From positions 124,001 to 188,000 of the forward strand of contig DASUCV010000004.1 of the NCBI GenBank assembly GCA_036275915.1: a stretch of 64,000 bases of DNA, in the 5' to 3' direction. Position 1 is the first letter of the stretch; every line of letters starts with the position of its first letter. This DNA comes from Candidatus Polarisedimenticolaceae bacterium (GTDB lineage: Bacteria; Acidobacteriota; Polarisedimenticolia; Polarisedimenticolales; DASRJG01). This document shows, one piece after another, positions 37,293-45,934 of this stretch. The notes below the pieces were generated by a model. The model had not been told where the DNA came from and did no database searches. It was given only the letters and a program-made list of their open reading frames with translations. The position numbers were made by a program, and so were the translations under genes.

Positions 37293-38596
37293 GACACCCA
37301 GCGCTCGCGCGGGGCCGGCCCCGCGAAGTGATACCCCTGGCCGTACGTCGAGCCGAGGGCCCGCACGGTCTCGAGCTCCGGCGCCGACTCGATCCCGACG
37401 GCGACGACGCGCGCGCCGACGGCACCGCCCTGACGCGCGATCGTCGCGAAGATCTCCTGCTTGACGAGGTTCCGGTCGATCCCCCTCACGACCGACGCAT
37501 CGACCTTGACGTACTCGGGACGGAGGCGGTCGAGCGCTTCGCCGCCGTCACGGCCGGTGCCGACGTCGTCGATCGCGATCGCGAAGCCGTCCTGCCGTAG
37601 CGACGAGCAGGCCACGGCAAGCGTCTCCGCGTCGGCGCCGACCGCACGCTCCGAGACCTCGACGACGACGTCCTCGGGTCTGCGGCCCGAGGCCGCGAGG
37701 AGCGAGGGCACGGCACCGTCCCGCCACTCGGGGTCGGCGAGGGTCGAAGGGAGAACGTTGACGAAGAGCTTGCGCGCGCCTGCGACCTCCGCACTCTCGC
37801 GGATGGCGGCGGCGCGGCAGAGGCGGTCGAGATCGCCCGAGGCGCCGACGCGCCCCGAGAGCGCGAACATCGCGCGGGGCATCTCGAAGAGGCTGTCCTT
37901 GGGTCCACGCGCGAGCGCCTCGAACCCGAAGACGTCGCCGGAGGCGATCTCGATGACCGGCTGCCAGACCGTGCGGATCCGCGCGTCGCGGATCAGCTCG
38001 CGGAGCTCGGCGCCCCAGACGCGGTCGCGGTCGCGCTCGCGCCTCTCGGAGAGGGTCCGCGCCTCCTCGACCGCCGCGTGGACGCGCCGCTCGAAACGGT
38101 AGAACGGATCCTCCGACAGGAACGAATGCCCGACGCGGACGAGGAGGCGGGGCGCCATCGTCGCGAACGGGTCGGTATCGAGCGCCGTGTCGAGACGCAC
38201 CTTGACGGCCGCGGCCATCGCGGCGAGATCGGACGCCGAGGGCTCGCCACCACCGGCGGTCCGGGGGACGAAGACGACGAAGCGATCGGCCGGCACCCCG
38301 CCGACGGCGAGGAGGGTTCCCTCCGGCAGCTCGGCGCCGGGCATCGCCTTCATGACCGCCGCGAGGCGCGCCATCGTGCGGTCGAAGACCTGCCAGCCGT
38401 AGAGCGACTCGACGAGGTCGATGTTCGCGGCCTCGACGTGGAGGACGCCGAGCTTCCGGCGCTGATCGAGGAGCGTGCGCAGCTCGTCGAAGAGGACCGG
38501 GTAGGCGGGGATCCGGGTCGCGCGATCGTGGAGCGCGCTCCGGAGCTTGAGGTATCCGTTCCTGAAATGCTCGAGGGCCTGGGTCGATCGGTCCAT
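37289..38596 (-). CDS. EAL-domain protein with degenerate GGDEF-like N-terminus
   Basis: A 435-residue protein. The N-terminal 200 residues resemble a GGDEF fold without the GGDEF motif. The EAL domain begins FGFEALARGP (E226 of EAL) and keeps VNVLP, VEVSERA, IDDVGTG and KVDASVV, which carry most metal and catalytic residues. The usual A-E-G-V-E appears as AVGIES, and the last motif is YGQGYHFAGP. It is probably a c-di-GMP phosphodiesterase or a degenerate sensor. The ATG at 38594-38596 is preferred over an upstream TTG that overlaps the receiver gene. Confidence 0.83.
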   Translation of the reverse strand: MDRSTQALEHFRNGYLKLRSALHDRATRIPAYPVLFDELRTLLDQRRKLGVLHVEAANIDLVESLYGWQVFDRTMARLAAVMKAMPGAELPEGTLLAVGGVPADRFVVFVPRTAGGGEPSASDLAAMAAAVKVRLDTALDTDPFATMAPRLLVRVGHSFLSEDPFYRFERRVHAAVEEARTLSERRERDRDRVWGAELRELIRDARIRTVWQPVIEIASGDVFGFEALARGPKDSLFEMPRAMFALSGRVGASGDLDRLCRAAAIRESAEVAGARKLFVNVLPSTLADPEWRDGAVPSLLAASGRRPEDVVVEVSERAVGADAETLAVACSSLRQDGFAIAIDDVGTGRDGGEALDRLRPEYVKVDASVVRGIDRNLVKQEIFATIARQGGAVGARVVAVGIESAPELETVRALGSTYGQGYHFAGPAPRERWVS

Positions 38597-38601
38597 GGCT
38601 C

Positions 38602-38991
38602 TTACCAAGGGGAGGCGGAGGGGACCGCGGAGAGAATGCGCGCGACGCGCGCGACCAGCTCGTCGATGCCGAACGGCTTCGTGATGTAGTCGACGGCGCC
38701 GTCCTGGAGGCTCGCGACCTTGTCGCGAACCTCGCCCTTGACGGAGAACATCGCCACGCGAAGCGACTCGAGCGCTTCGTCGGCGCGGACGAGCCGGAGC
38801 GTCGCCCAGCCGTCGAGATCGGGCATGTTGATGTCAAGGAGCATGAGGTCGAACGGCTCGGAGCGGGCGAGCCGGAGCGCCTCGCGGCCGGAGGGCGCCG
38901 CGACCACCTCGTATCCGGCGCTCGCGAGCACCGCGCGCGCCGTCTCCCGGATGTCGTCCTGATCGTCGACGACGAGGATGCGCCCGCTCAC
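38602..38991 (-). CDS. Single-domain response regulator
   Basis: A 129-residue receiver with no output domain. ILVVDDQDDIRE gives the acidic pair, D53 in LMLLDINMPDLDGW is the phosphorylation site, and DYITKPFGIDEL has the conserved Lys-Pro. Likely partner of the histidine kinase three genes on, by co-location. GTG start overlapping the PilZ gene stop. Confidence 0.93.
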   Translation of the reverse strand: MSGRILVVDDQDDIRETARAVLASAGYEVVAAPSGREALRLARSEPFDLMLLDINMPDLDGWATLRLVRADEALESLRVAMFSVKGEVRDKVASLQDGAVDYITKPFGIDELVARVARILSAVPSASPW

Positions 38992-39659
38992 GCCACACCC
39001 CGGCGCTGCGCCCTCAGGTAGCGGCCCAGCTCGACCCGGTCCGCCGCCGCGATCGTCGTGAAGCGGAGCGCGATCCCCGCGGACTCGACGCGCACGACCT
39101 CGGCCTCGGCGCGCACCTCGCGCGCGCCGGGGATCGGGAGTTGGAACGCGAGCGCGATGCTCTCGCCGGCCGCGGCCGGCTCGTGCGTGAGGAGAAAGCA
39201 GCCGTCGATCCCCATGTCGCGCGTGTAGGCGAGCCCCTCGACGCCGCCGCGCACGATCGTCACCTTGAGCGCGACCTCGGCGCGCTCGTCCCTGCGGAAC
39301 GCCACGGGGTGGTACTTCTTGATCGCCTCGACGAGCCGCGCCTGCGTGAGGGGTCGCGTGACGAGCCCGGCGATGCCGGCCGCTTCCGCGCGCGCCGCGT
39401 CGGCGGAGTTGCCGAGCGCCAAGACGGTCACCGAGTCGCCGAGCGCTTCGAGGATCTGCGCCGCGGCGGCGAAGGCGTCGAGCCCGGGGACGTGAGGATC
39501 GAGAACGACGAGGTCGGGGCGATGCTCGCGAGCGAGCGGCACGAACGTGTCGGTCGTCTCGGCCCAGACGAAACGCACCTCCGCGCGCTGCAGCACGGAA
39601 TCGTCGAGCTCGAGGAAGGAGGAACACTCCTTCCCCAGGAGGATCGTCGTCACAACCAC
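38988..39659 (-). CDS. PilZ-domain protein with degenerate receiver-like N-terminus
   Basis: A 223-residue protein. Residues 1-120 look like a receiver that keeps an Asp (DLVVLDPHVPGLDAF) but lacks the N-terminal acidic pair and has Arg in place of the conserved Lys (LVTRPLT). The C-terminal part is a PilZ domain: RRDERAEVALKVTIV (RxxxR-type c-di-GMP site) and YTRDMGIDGCFLLTHEP (D-x-S-x-x-G-like, here DMGIDG), then RVESAGIALRF. It probably senses c-di-GMP. Its GTG may be 39659 or 39653. First gene of the operon. Confidence 0.78.
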   Translation of the reverse strand: MVVTTILLGKECSSFLELDDSVLQRAEVRFVWAETTDTFVPLAREHRPDLVVLDPHVPGLDAFAAAAQILEALGDSVTVLALGNSADAARAEAAGIAGLVTRPLTQARLVEAIKKYHPVAFRRDERAEVALKVTIVRGGVEGLAYTRDMGIDGCFLLTHEPAAAGESIALAFQLPIPGAREVRAEAEVVRVESAGIALRFTTIAAADRVELGRYLRAQRRGVA

Positions 39660-39891
39660 CCCGCGTCGGGACGCATCGCGCCCATCTCAGGTCGGAACCA
39701 CGGAAAATTACCACCAGCGATCATCGGGAACCATCGCTAATCCGGGTGCCACTCCCCGACAAGGCCGAGGCGGCGGAAAGCTCGGGGGCTCGGATGGTCC
39801 CGTTACGAAACGGGAGGCGGGAACCGGTGCGACCATAGCATCGGCGCGCGCTCCCGCGGCGCCGGCGGGCGCCTCCGACGGTTTCCGATGG

Positions 39892-41559
39892 TCAACGGAG
39901 ACGGGCCCGCGCTCCCTCGTGCCCCGGCACGTACCGGAGCTGCGTGCGATAAGACTGCTGCGCTCCGGTGCTGTCCCCATTGGCTTCCTGGGCGAGACCG
40001 AGGAGATACCACCCATCCGGGGTATACGGGTTCGCCTGCACGCACCGGCCGATGCTCGTCACCGCTCCCGCCGCGTCGCGGAGCCGCAGTCGCAGCTTCC
40101 CGTCCTCGCAGAGGAGGCGTGCATCCCCGGGCTCACGGCGAAGCGCGTCGTCGACGACGCGCCGCGCCGAGACGAAGTCGCCGCGCTCCTGGTACAGCTC
40201 GGCCAGCGACGCCGCGCTCGTCGTGTCCTCGATGCGGTAGGACGGGAAGGCGAGCGCCGAGGTCGCGGCGAGCGCGACGGCGGCGAGACCGGGAACGAGC
40301 AGGCGGCGGCCTTCTCCCTGACGCAACCGCTCCGCGCTCCATACGATCCCGGCGCCGGCGAACGCCGCGAGGAGCGGGACCACGTGGAGCCTGTACCGGG
40401 AAAAGATGAAGAAGGCGATCACCGACGCGCTGTAGATGACGATCCACGCCGCCATGACCCGCCCGCCCTCCGTGCGCAATGCGGGAATCAGACCCAGAAC
40501 CGCCAACCCCAGGAACAATGAGAAAGGAAGGAGCGGCCGCAGCGGCGGCGAGAACCGCTCGATGAACGGCAGGTCCCACGCGTCCGCGACCTCCACGTCA
40601 CTCCAGAACAGCGCCGCCTTCGACGCCATCGCGCGCGCCGCGAACGCCGGCTCCGCCTCCATCGTGTGGAGCGATTCGCGGAACCAGTACGACGACGCCT
40701 CCTTCGCCGTGAGCGGATGCCCCACGCGCCGCTCGGCCTCCGCCAGGAAATCCCCCTCCTCGTGGGCCGTCTCCGGCCGCACGAACGGCACCGCGCGGAA
40801 CCGGCCGTCGTGATTCGCCGGGTTGTTCCCGGTATAGAAATTCTGTCCCATCCCCGACGCCGTGAGCACCCACTCGTGCGCGACGAGACCGTTGCGCAGC
40901 GTGACCGGCATGATGACGACGAGCGTGCCGAGCACGAGCGCGACGGCGGGACGCCACTCCTTGCGCCACCCGAAGTAGACGAGAGCCGCCGGCACCATCA
41001 GCAGGAGATTCGCGCGCGTGAGCGCCGCGAGGCCGAGCGCGACGCCGGCGCCCAACATCCACCAGGTTCCTCGGCGAAGAAAGCAGACGAGCGAGAGTGT
41101 CGCCAGGAAGACCGACAGCGCCGTCTTCTCGAACTCGCCCTCTTGAAACACCGCCGCGCGATTGAGCGCCATCAACAACGCGCCGAGGTTCCCCGCTGCG
41201 GGGCCCGCGAGCTGCCGGCCGAGCGCTGCGACGAGCCCGCACGTCGCGACGCCGCACGCCACCTGGACGAGGCGCACGAGCAGAAGATCGCGTCCGAACA
41301 ATTTGTAGAGAGCCGCGAGCACGTACGGGTAGAGCGGGTCCTGATAGAAGGGACGCGCACCGGAGAGCCAATCCCCCGCCGCGATCCGCTGTGCCCAAAG
41401 GTCGTAGGCCTCCGAATCGACGATGAGGCGATCGAAGAGCGGAAGCTGCCGGAGGGCCAGGACATGCCACACGCGGAACGTCGCGGCGAGGACGAGCACA
41501 CCCGCGAGGAACCACGGCGAGGCGAGGATCCGGCGGATCCGCCGAGGACGTGTCGACAT
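39892..41559 (-). CDS. Membrane glycosyltransferase (PMT/ArnT-like) with TPR tail
   Basis: A 555-residue protein with about ten membrane helices and a C-terminal soluble TPR region. After the first helix the loop LIVDSEAYDLWAQRIAAGDWLSGARPFYQDPLYPYVLAALYKLFG carries acidic residues where GT-C enzymes have their catalytic Asp, and the P-L-Y-P-Y motif is typical of the PMT_2 group. The tail (SLAELYQERGDFVSARRVVDDALRREPGDARLL; DGWYLLGLAQEANGDSTGAQQSY) is two to three TPRs. Probably transfers a lipid-linked sugar to protein or lipid in the periplasm. Confidence 0.82.
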   Translation of the reverse strand: MSTRPRRIRRILASPWFLAGVLVLAATFRVWHVLALRQLPLFDRLIVDSEAYDLWAQRIAAGDWLSGARPFYQDPLYPYVLAALYKLFGRDLLLVRLVQVACGVATCGLVAALGRQLAGPAAGNLGALLMALNRAAVFQEGEFEKTALSVFLATLSLVCFLRRGTWWMLGAGVALGLAALTRANLLLMVPAALVYFGWRKEWRPAVALVLGTLVVIMPVTLRNGLVAHEWVLTASGMGQNFYTGNNPANHDGRFRAVPFVRPETAHEEGDFLAEAERRVGHPLTAKEASSYWFRESLHTMEAEPAFAARAMASKAALFWSDVEVADAWDLPFIERFSPPLRPLLPFSLFLGLAVLGLIPALRTEGGRVMAAWIVIYSASVIAFFIFSRYRLHVVPLLAAFAGAGIVWSAERLRQGEGRRLLVPGLAAVALAATSALAFPSYRIEDTTSAASLAELYQERGDFVSARRVVDDALRREPGDARLLCEDGKLRLRLRDAAGAVTSIGRCVQANPYTPDGWYLLGLAQEANGDSTGAQQSYRTQLRYVPGHEGARARLR

Positions 41560-41639
41560 GTTCGATGCATGAACCGGCGGTCGTTGCCCCGGCCGATGCC
41601 CCCTCCGTCAGAGAGTGTACGGGCAGTTCGGCCCTCGGA

Positions 41640-41774
41640 TCACCGCTCCCTGAGAAGCTCCCGCAACACCAGAAGGTCCGTATTCACCACGTACGCCTCG
41701 GCGCCGGCCTGCCGGGCCGCGTCTCGCAAGTCGTCGTGCTCGTGGGGATCACGCCCTCTCGTTTCGGAGTGCAC
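41640..41774 (-). CDS. 44-residue remnant-like ORF resembling a receiver C-terminus
   Basis: It begins with a GTG 1 bp after the anti-sigma stop. The sequence DLRDAARQAGAEAYVVNTDLLVLRELLRER resembles the last third of response-regulator receiver domains (AGA.AYV.K, with Asn here). No upstream receiver part is found in any frame, so it may be a gene remnant, or chance similarity. The rest of 41560-41639 holds nothing I recognise. Confidence 0.35.
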   Translation of the reverse strand: MHSETRGRDPHEHDDLRDAARQAGAEAYVVNTDLLVLRELLRER

Positions 41775-41775
41775 G

Positions 41776-42198
41776 CTAGGAAGCGACCGCGGCGTCTCCG
41801 ACGGCCCGGAGGAGGTTCCAGAGCGAGAGCGTCGCGGCCAATCCCGCACCTGCGAGCATCGCGCCCGCAAGAGCCTCGTGCGCCAGACCGAGCATCGCGA
41901 CCGCGGCGACGAGAAGCGCGCACACTGCGAACGCGAGCGCATGGAGGGCCACACGCGTCATCGCGCACCGCGCGAGACGACGCTCCTCGATGATCAGAGC
42001 GGCCTCGAGGCGCATCGCCTCGGCGGAGATGGACGCTCGCCGGCCCTCGGCCGCTGCGAGAACGGTCAGCCCGCGCTCCAGCGCGAGCGCATCGGAGCAG
42101 TCGCCGCACCTTCGGACGTGCACCGCCGCCGCGGGGTCCCCGCGCCGGAATGCGGTGAGCGTTTCGGGCAGGTGCGGGCAGGGGCTTCGGTGGCTCAC
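41776..42198 (-). CDS. Putative membrane anti-sigma factor
   Basis: A 140-residue protein. The soluble N-terminus has a cysteine/histidine cluster (SPCPHLPETL, VHVRRCGDCSDAL) like a zinc-containing anti-sigma domain. Two hydrophobic helices follow (VALHALAFAVCALLVAAVAMLGLA; ALAGAMLAGAGLAATLSLW). GTG start overlapping the stop of the ECF sigma gene (GTGA), the classic pair arrangement. It likely holds the sigma factor at the membrane. Confidence 0.7.
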   Translation of the reverse strand: MSHRSPCPHLPETLTAFRRGDPAAAVHVRRCGDCSDALALERGLTVLAAAEGRRASISAEAMRLEAALIIEERRLARCAMTRVALHALAFAVCALLVAAVAMLGLAHEALAGAMLAGAGLAATLSLWNLLRAVGDAAVAS

Positions 42199-42743
42199 GG
42201 CGCACCTCGAGGGGTCTTCGTCTCGCGGAGCGCCGCGGCGGCGCGCTTCCGCGCACGGTGAAGCAGGACGCGAATGCTCCGCGGCCGGAGGTCCAGAATC
42301 GCGGCGATCTCGTCGTGGTCGTAGTGCTCCACGTGGGCGAGCCATACGAGCGCTCGCTCGCGAGGGGAAAGGCACGCGAGCGCGTGGACGACTTGCTCCC
42401 GCATCGCGGCCTGCGCGTCGGGCGCGAGCTCCGTGTCCGACGGAAGATCGTCAATCTCGTCGCCTGTCCCGTCGGGCTGCGGGCGGCGCGGCTTGAGCCA
42501 GCGTTGGAGCCAGGAATCGCGACGCCAGGCGTCGGTGGCCAGTCGCGACGCGATCGTGAAGACGTAGGCGCGGACCGACGGCAGGTCGGCGGTCCGCGGC
42601 GGATGGGTCAGGAGGCGAACCCACGTTTCCTGGAACAGATCGTCGGCGGCAGCGGCGCTCCCCGTGATGCGCCGCAGGTACCCGCGCAGCGGGACGCGCA
42701 GCTCGGTGTACCAGGCGTCGAAGTGGGCCGGCGTCACCGCCAC
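42195..42743 (-). CDS. ECF-type RNA polymerase sigma factor
   Basis: About 182 residues from a GTG at 42741-42743 (a GTG two codons later is as good). Region 2 is VPLRGYLRRITGSAAAADDLFQETWVRLLTH, with RAYVFTIASRLATDAWRR; region 4 is LACLSPRERALVWLAHVEHYDHDEIAAILDLRPRSIRVLLHRARKRAAAAL. Length and two-region layout are those of extracytoplasmic-function sigma factors. It is followed by its likely anti-sigma gene. Target promoters are unknown; the secreted protein gene at 43408 is a candidate by proximity. Confidence 0.9.
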   Translation of the reverse strand: MAVTPAHFDAWYTELRVPLRGYLRRITGSAAAADDLFQETWVRLLTHPPRTADLPSVRAYVFTIASRLATDAWRRDSWLQRWLKPRRPQPDGTGDEIDDLPSDTELAPDAQAAMREQVVHALACLSPRERALVWLAHVEHYDHDEIAAILDLRPRSIRVLLHRARKRAAAALRETKTPRGAP

Positions 42744-42781
42744 GGGCCCCGCCCGCGTACCCACGATCGTTGCCAATGACG

Positions 42782-43231
42782 TCAGCGCCGGTCGAGCCAA
42801 CGCGCCAGCACTCCCGAAGCCGTCAGGGCGATTCCCGCGCACAACGAGAGTGTGCCCCACGTCGCCATGTTCTGTTTGGCCAATCTCTCCCACAGCTCCT
42901 TGCCCTCGGGCAAGTTCGCGGACGAGATCTTCGCGCCGATGCCGAGCGCCAGGACGAGCAACCCGACGCTCAGGAGGCCGAGACCGGCGCGCCACGGGTT
43001 CCGCGCCGGCTCTGCCGTGGCCGACAGGAGGCGCCGTCCCTCCTCGGACCGCGCGAAGTCGAGGAACGCCTGCGAATCGGCGAACTTCTCGAAGACGCGG
43101 TGGCGGATCTCGAACTCACGGAGCTTGAGATCGGCCCGCACGTGGTGCCACCGGATCGCGAGCGCGATCGCGAGCGCGCCGGCCGCGACCGTCAACGCCG
43201 CCACCAGGATCTGGAACAGTTGCCAATCCAT
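42782..43231 (-). CDS. Small membrane protein of unknown function
   Basis: A 149-residue protein. One helix lies at the N-terminus (LFQILVAALTVAAGALAIALAI), a charged central part follows (HHVRADLKLREFEIRHRVFEKFADSQAFLDFARSEEGRRLLS), then two helices (LGLLSVGLLVLALGIGAKI; WGTLSLCAGIALTASGVLA). GGAGGA precedes the ATG (43229-43231). It lies upstream of the ECF sigma gene on the same strand and is divergent from the large secreted protein gene. No named family recognised. Confidence 0.7.
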   Translation of the reverse strand: MDWQLFQILVAALTVAAGALAIALAIRWHHVRADLKLREFEIRHRVFEKFADSQAFLDFARSEEGRRLLSATAEPARNPWRAGLGLLSVGLLVLALGIGAKISSANLPEGKELWERLAKQNMATWGTLSLCAGIALTASGVLARWLDRR

Positions 43232-43407
43232 GCCGTCCTCCGCGCGAGGCCGGAAGCGGCCTCTGCCGGTGAGACGGCGGCGGCGCGCTCGGGGTTAACT
43301 CGCGTCGCGGCTTGCGGGCCGGATGCGGCACGATCGCCATGCGTTTCCCCCGCGGTCATCCCTTCCTGACTATCGTCGGGGTACGACCTACCGAATCGGA
43401 GGACGTC

Positions 43408-45774
43408 ATGCGCACCATGATCGTTCCCGCGCTCCTCGTCATTTCCAACCTCGCTCAAGCGGCAACCGCGACCGATCCCCTCCAGGCGGCCTGGGAGAGC
43501 TTCGGACGTGGCGCCAAGCCCAAGTCGACCTACGCTCGCGTGCTCGACGACAAGCTCAGCGATCTCCTCTGGACGGCGGCGCACGCGCGAAAGTCCCTGG
43601 ACGAGGCGGCGGCGCTCGTCGCGAGCGCGCACCACGTCGGGCCCGAGGCGGCCGCGGACCTCGTCGAGGCGAGCGTCATCACGGAGAGCATGCCCGGACG
43701 CTTCGACGACGATCGCGACCCCGCGCTCGCCGAGCGCGCTGCGTCAGCGCTCTGGCGCGCCTACCGTCGCGAACCGGCGGCGCGCATCGTCCTCGATCAG
43801 GCCGGATGGATCGTGTTCGAGATCGAAGATGATCCTGCGGAGCTGCATCGCATGGTCGACGAGCTGCGGCGGAGCGCCGACCCGGCTCCGCTCGCGGCGT
43901 ACGTCGCGGCGATGGGTCTGGGCAGGGAGGAGATCGACCGCGAGGCCCTCGCAATCGGACTCGCGAGCCGGCCCGACGCCCCGGGGTTGCTCCTCGGCGC
44001 TGCGGGGCTCGATCGAGAAGACCCGTGCGCTGCCGCCGCGTGGGCACGCGAGGCGCTCGCGAGCGCGGAGGCGAGAAACGTTCGCGATGCCCCGTTCCTC
44101 GGCGCGGCGCGGAACACTCTCCTCGCAGCGCTCCTCGAAGCGGGGCTCGACCGCGAGGCGCTCGATCGCTTCGAGGCCATGCCGATCGCGGGGCGCAGCG
44201 CCGCGCTGGGAGAGGATGTCGAGGGAAACTCCAACACCCGGCTCGACGACCTCGACTATTCGTTCCGCTCCGTACGGCTCCGCTCGTCGTTGGCCTCCGC
44301 GGCGTTTCTCGCGGGGGAGCGGGAACGCGCGATCCGTCTCGCGAGCGGAGACCCGCCGCCGCTGAAGGACAAGGAGCGCGACGAGGAGCGGGAGCGCCTC
44401 GCGATCGTCCGCGCCGCGTTCGAGCGCATCGCCGGCGGCGGGCCGGCCGATGCGTTCGACACGCTCGAAAAGGCGCTGGTGTCCGGCGAATCGTTCGAGC
44501 GCATGCCCCGGCCTCTGACCGCGCTGTGGGCGCGGCTCGCGAGCGAGACCGACTACCCGGATATCGCGGCGGAGCTCTGGCGCCGCCGGAACGCCTGGCG
44601 GAACGATCCCGCGCCCGTGCCGGCGCGGATCGCGGCCGCCGTCGCGGCCTGCCGATCCGTCTCGGTCGACCCTGCGGCGGCGAGCGAGGCGCGTGAGCGC
44701 GCGGATGCGGCGTCGGCGGGGATCGCGTCCAGGCTCGCTGCGGAGCCGCTGAAGGTCTTTGCGGAGCATCCGCTTCCGGCCGGCGTCGCGCCGTGGGATC
44801 CGCCCGACGCGGAGCGCAGGCCGCTCGAGGAGAAGCTGAAGGCCTGGAAGCTTCCCGGACTCTGGCCCGTGCGCGTCGATGCGGCGGGAAACGACGTGGT
44901 CGCGATCGGTCTGGCGCAGGACTACGACCCCGCGGGCGAGGTCTCGGGGGGCGGCTACTGGGTCGCGCGCTCGCACGATCGCGGGAAGACGTGGTCGCGG
45001 GCGCTCTACACGGGGCTACGGCCGATGCAGCCTTACGTCATCCGGTCGTTCTCGAAGCTGGCGATGATCGACGGCGACCGCCTGCGGATCGAGGTCGACC
45101 TCCGCGAGCTCGATACGACGAAGATCACCTTCCCTCCAATCGGCCGATCGTTCACGAGGACGGAATCGGGGATCTATCTCGAGGCCGCGTGGGCCGACCT
45201 CGAGCGCGATCGCGACGGCGACGGGCTCACGGATCTCGCGGAGGAGCGGCTCATGACCGACCCGGACTCCGCCGACACCGACGGGGACGGGCTGCGGGAC
45301 GGGGAGGATCCGCTGCCCCACGTCGCGGCCTCGAGCAAGGCGAGCGCCCTCACCGGAGCGCTCGCCGCGCTGCTCCAGGGCGGCGGCTACCAGGCGCGCC
45401 CGATCCTCACCGGCGATCCCGGAGGCCAGAAGACCGACGCCGACGACACGAAGAACGTCGAAGCGGTGATGGAGAAGATGCTCAAGGATGCCGTCGCTCT
45501 GACCTCCGAGGCGACGACCTTCATTCGCGGTGACCGGGCGGCGTTCGCCGGGATGACCGCCGACCACCGGATCGTCGTTCTCAGCGACTCCGAGGCCGAT
45601 CGCGCCCGCGAGCGCTTCGGCGTCCACTACCCGGCGACGATCCGCATCTTCATGGACCATGCCGGAAGCAAGGCTCTGGCGATCTGGAACGAGAGCTGGC
45701 GCGGCGAGACCGTTCATCTCGAGAAGGTGGGTGGGGTCTGGCGGAGGACGCCGGTGAGCTCGTGGATCACCTAG
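43408..45774 (+). CDS. Large secreted protein with thrombospondin type-3 calcium repeats
   Basis: A 788-residue protein with a short signal peptide (MRTMIVPALLVISNLAQAA). Residues 20-480 are mostly helical and Ala/Arg-rich, without a recognised domain. Residues 500-590 are strand-rich (VVAIGLAQDYDPAGEVSGGGYWVARSHDRGKTWSR, similar to BNR/Asp-box repeats). Two TSP3-type repeats follow near 600-634 (DRDGDGLTDLAEERL, DTDGDGLRDGEDP), with Asp ladders that bind calcium. The C-terminus ends in strands. GGAGGA precedes the ATG. It ends next to tRNA-Gly, 36 bp away. Confidence 0.8.
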   Translation: MRTMIVPALLVISNLAQAATATDPLQAAWESFGRGAKPKSTYARVLDDKLSDLLWTAAHARKSLDEAAALVASAHHVGPEAAADLVEASVITESMPGRFDDDRDPALAERAASALWRAYRREPAARIVLDQAGWIVFEIEDDPAELHRMVDELRRSADPAPLAAYVAAMGLGREEIDREALAIGLASRPDAPGLLLGAAGLDREDPCAAAAWAREALASAEARNVRDAPFLGAARNTLLAALLEAGLDREALDRFEAMPIAGRSAALGEDVEGNSNTRLDDLDYSFRSVRLRSSLASAAFLAGERERAIRLASGDPPPLKDKERDEERERLAIVRAAFERIAGGGPADAFDTLEKALVSGESFERMPRPLTALWARLASETDYPDIAAELWRRRNAWRNDPAPVPARIAAAVAACRSVSVDPAAASEARERADAASAGIASRLAAEPLKVFAEHPLPAGVAPWDPPDAERRPLEEKLKAWKLPGLWPVRVDAAGNDVVAIGLAQDYDPAGEVSGGGYWVARSHDRGKTWSRALYTGLRPMQPYVIRSFSKLAMIDGDRLRIEVDLRELDTTKITFPPIGRSFTRTESGIYLEAAWADLERDRDGDGLTDLAEERLMTDPDSADTDGDGLRDGEDPLPHVAASSKASALTGALAALLQGGGYQARPILTGDPGGQKTDADDTKNVEAVMEKMLKDAVALTSEATTFIRGDRAAFAGMTADHRIVVLSDSEADRARERFGVHYPATIRIFMDHAGSKALAIWNESWRGETVHLEKVGGVWRRTPVSSWIT

Positions 45775-45810
45775 CGGACACGCGGGAGCTCAGCCAAGCC
45801 TGCTGGAATT

Positions 45811-45886
45811 TGGAGCGGGAAACGGGGTTCGAACCCGCGACCCTCAGCTTGGGAAGCTGATGCTCTACCAACTGAGCTATTCCCGC
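45811..45886 (-). tRNA. tRNA-Gly(CCC) with encoded CCA
   Basis: A 76-nt tRNA. Acceptor GCGGGAA pairs with TTCCCGC, then TCCA. The D-arm is AGCTCAGTTGGTAGAGC, and the anticodon stem TCAGC/GCTGA with loop TTCCCAA gives anticodon CCC, reading GGG. It is intact, but its 5' half (45847-45886) is one copy of the 43-bp repeat that bounds the mobile element, so this half came with the element. Confidence 0.97.
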
Positions 45887-45889
45887 ACT
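45847..45889. repeat. Attachment core, left copy (within tRNA-Gly 5' half)
   Basis: 43 bp, identical to 60461-60503. It covers the tRNA from the anticodon loop to the 5' end plus 3 bp upstream. Together with the 3' half at 45811-45846 it makes the intact tRNA. Confidence 0.95.
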
Positions 45890-45904
45890 AGGTGAGCAAG
45901 TCCA

Positions 45905-45934
45905 AGAGTAGCGGGAGTTAGCTCGGTTCGTCAA
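45905..45934 (-). promoter_or_regulatory. Element-supplied promoter of tRNA-Gly
   Basis: TTGACG (45929-45934), 18-bp spacer, TACTCT (45905-45910), then 18 nt to the tRNA 5' end. The integrase stop TGA (45931-45933) lies inside the -35 hexamer. It parallels the promoter at 60517-60546. Confidence 0.8.

Noticed and set aside
39798-39815. Hairpin TCCCGTT-ACGA-AACGGGA after the glycosyltransferase gene as a terminator
   Set aside because: The stem is good but there is no T-tract on either strand, so I did not list it as a terminator.
39660-39891. Possible riboswitch (c-di-GMP or cobalamin-like) in the gap before the PilZ gene
   Set aside because: A GGCGGAAAGC stretch and a GGGAACC...AATCCGG stretch recall those motifs, but the invariant cores (ACGCAAAGC; GCCACTG with the paired B12 box) are missing and the best orientation has no downstream gene.
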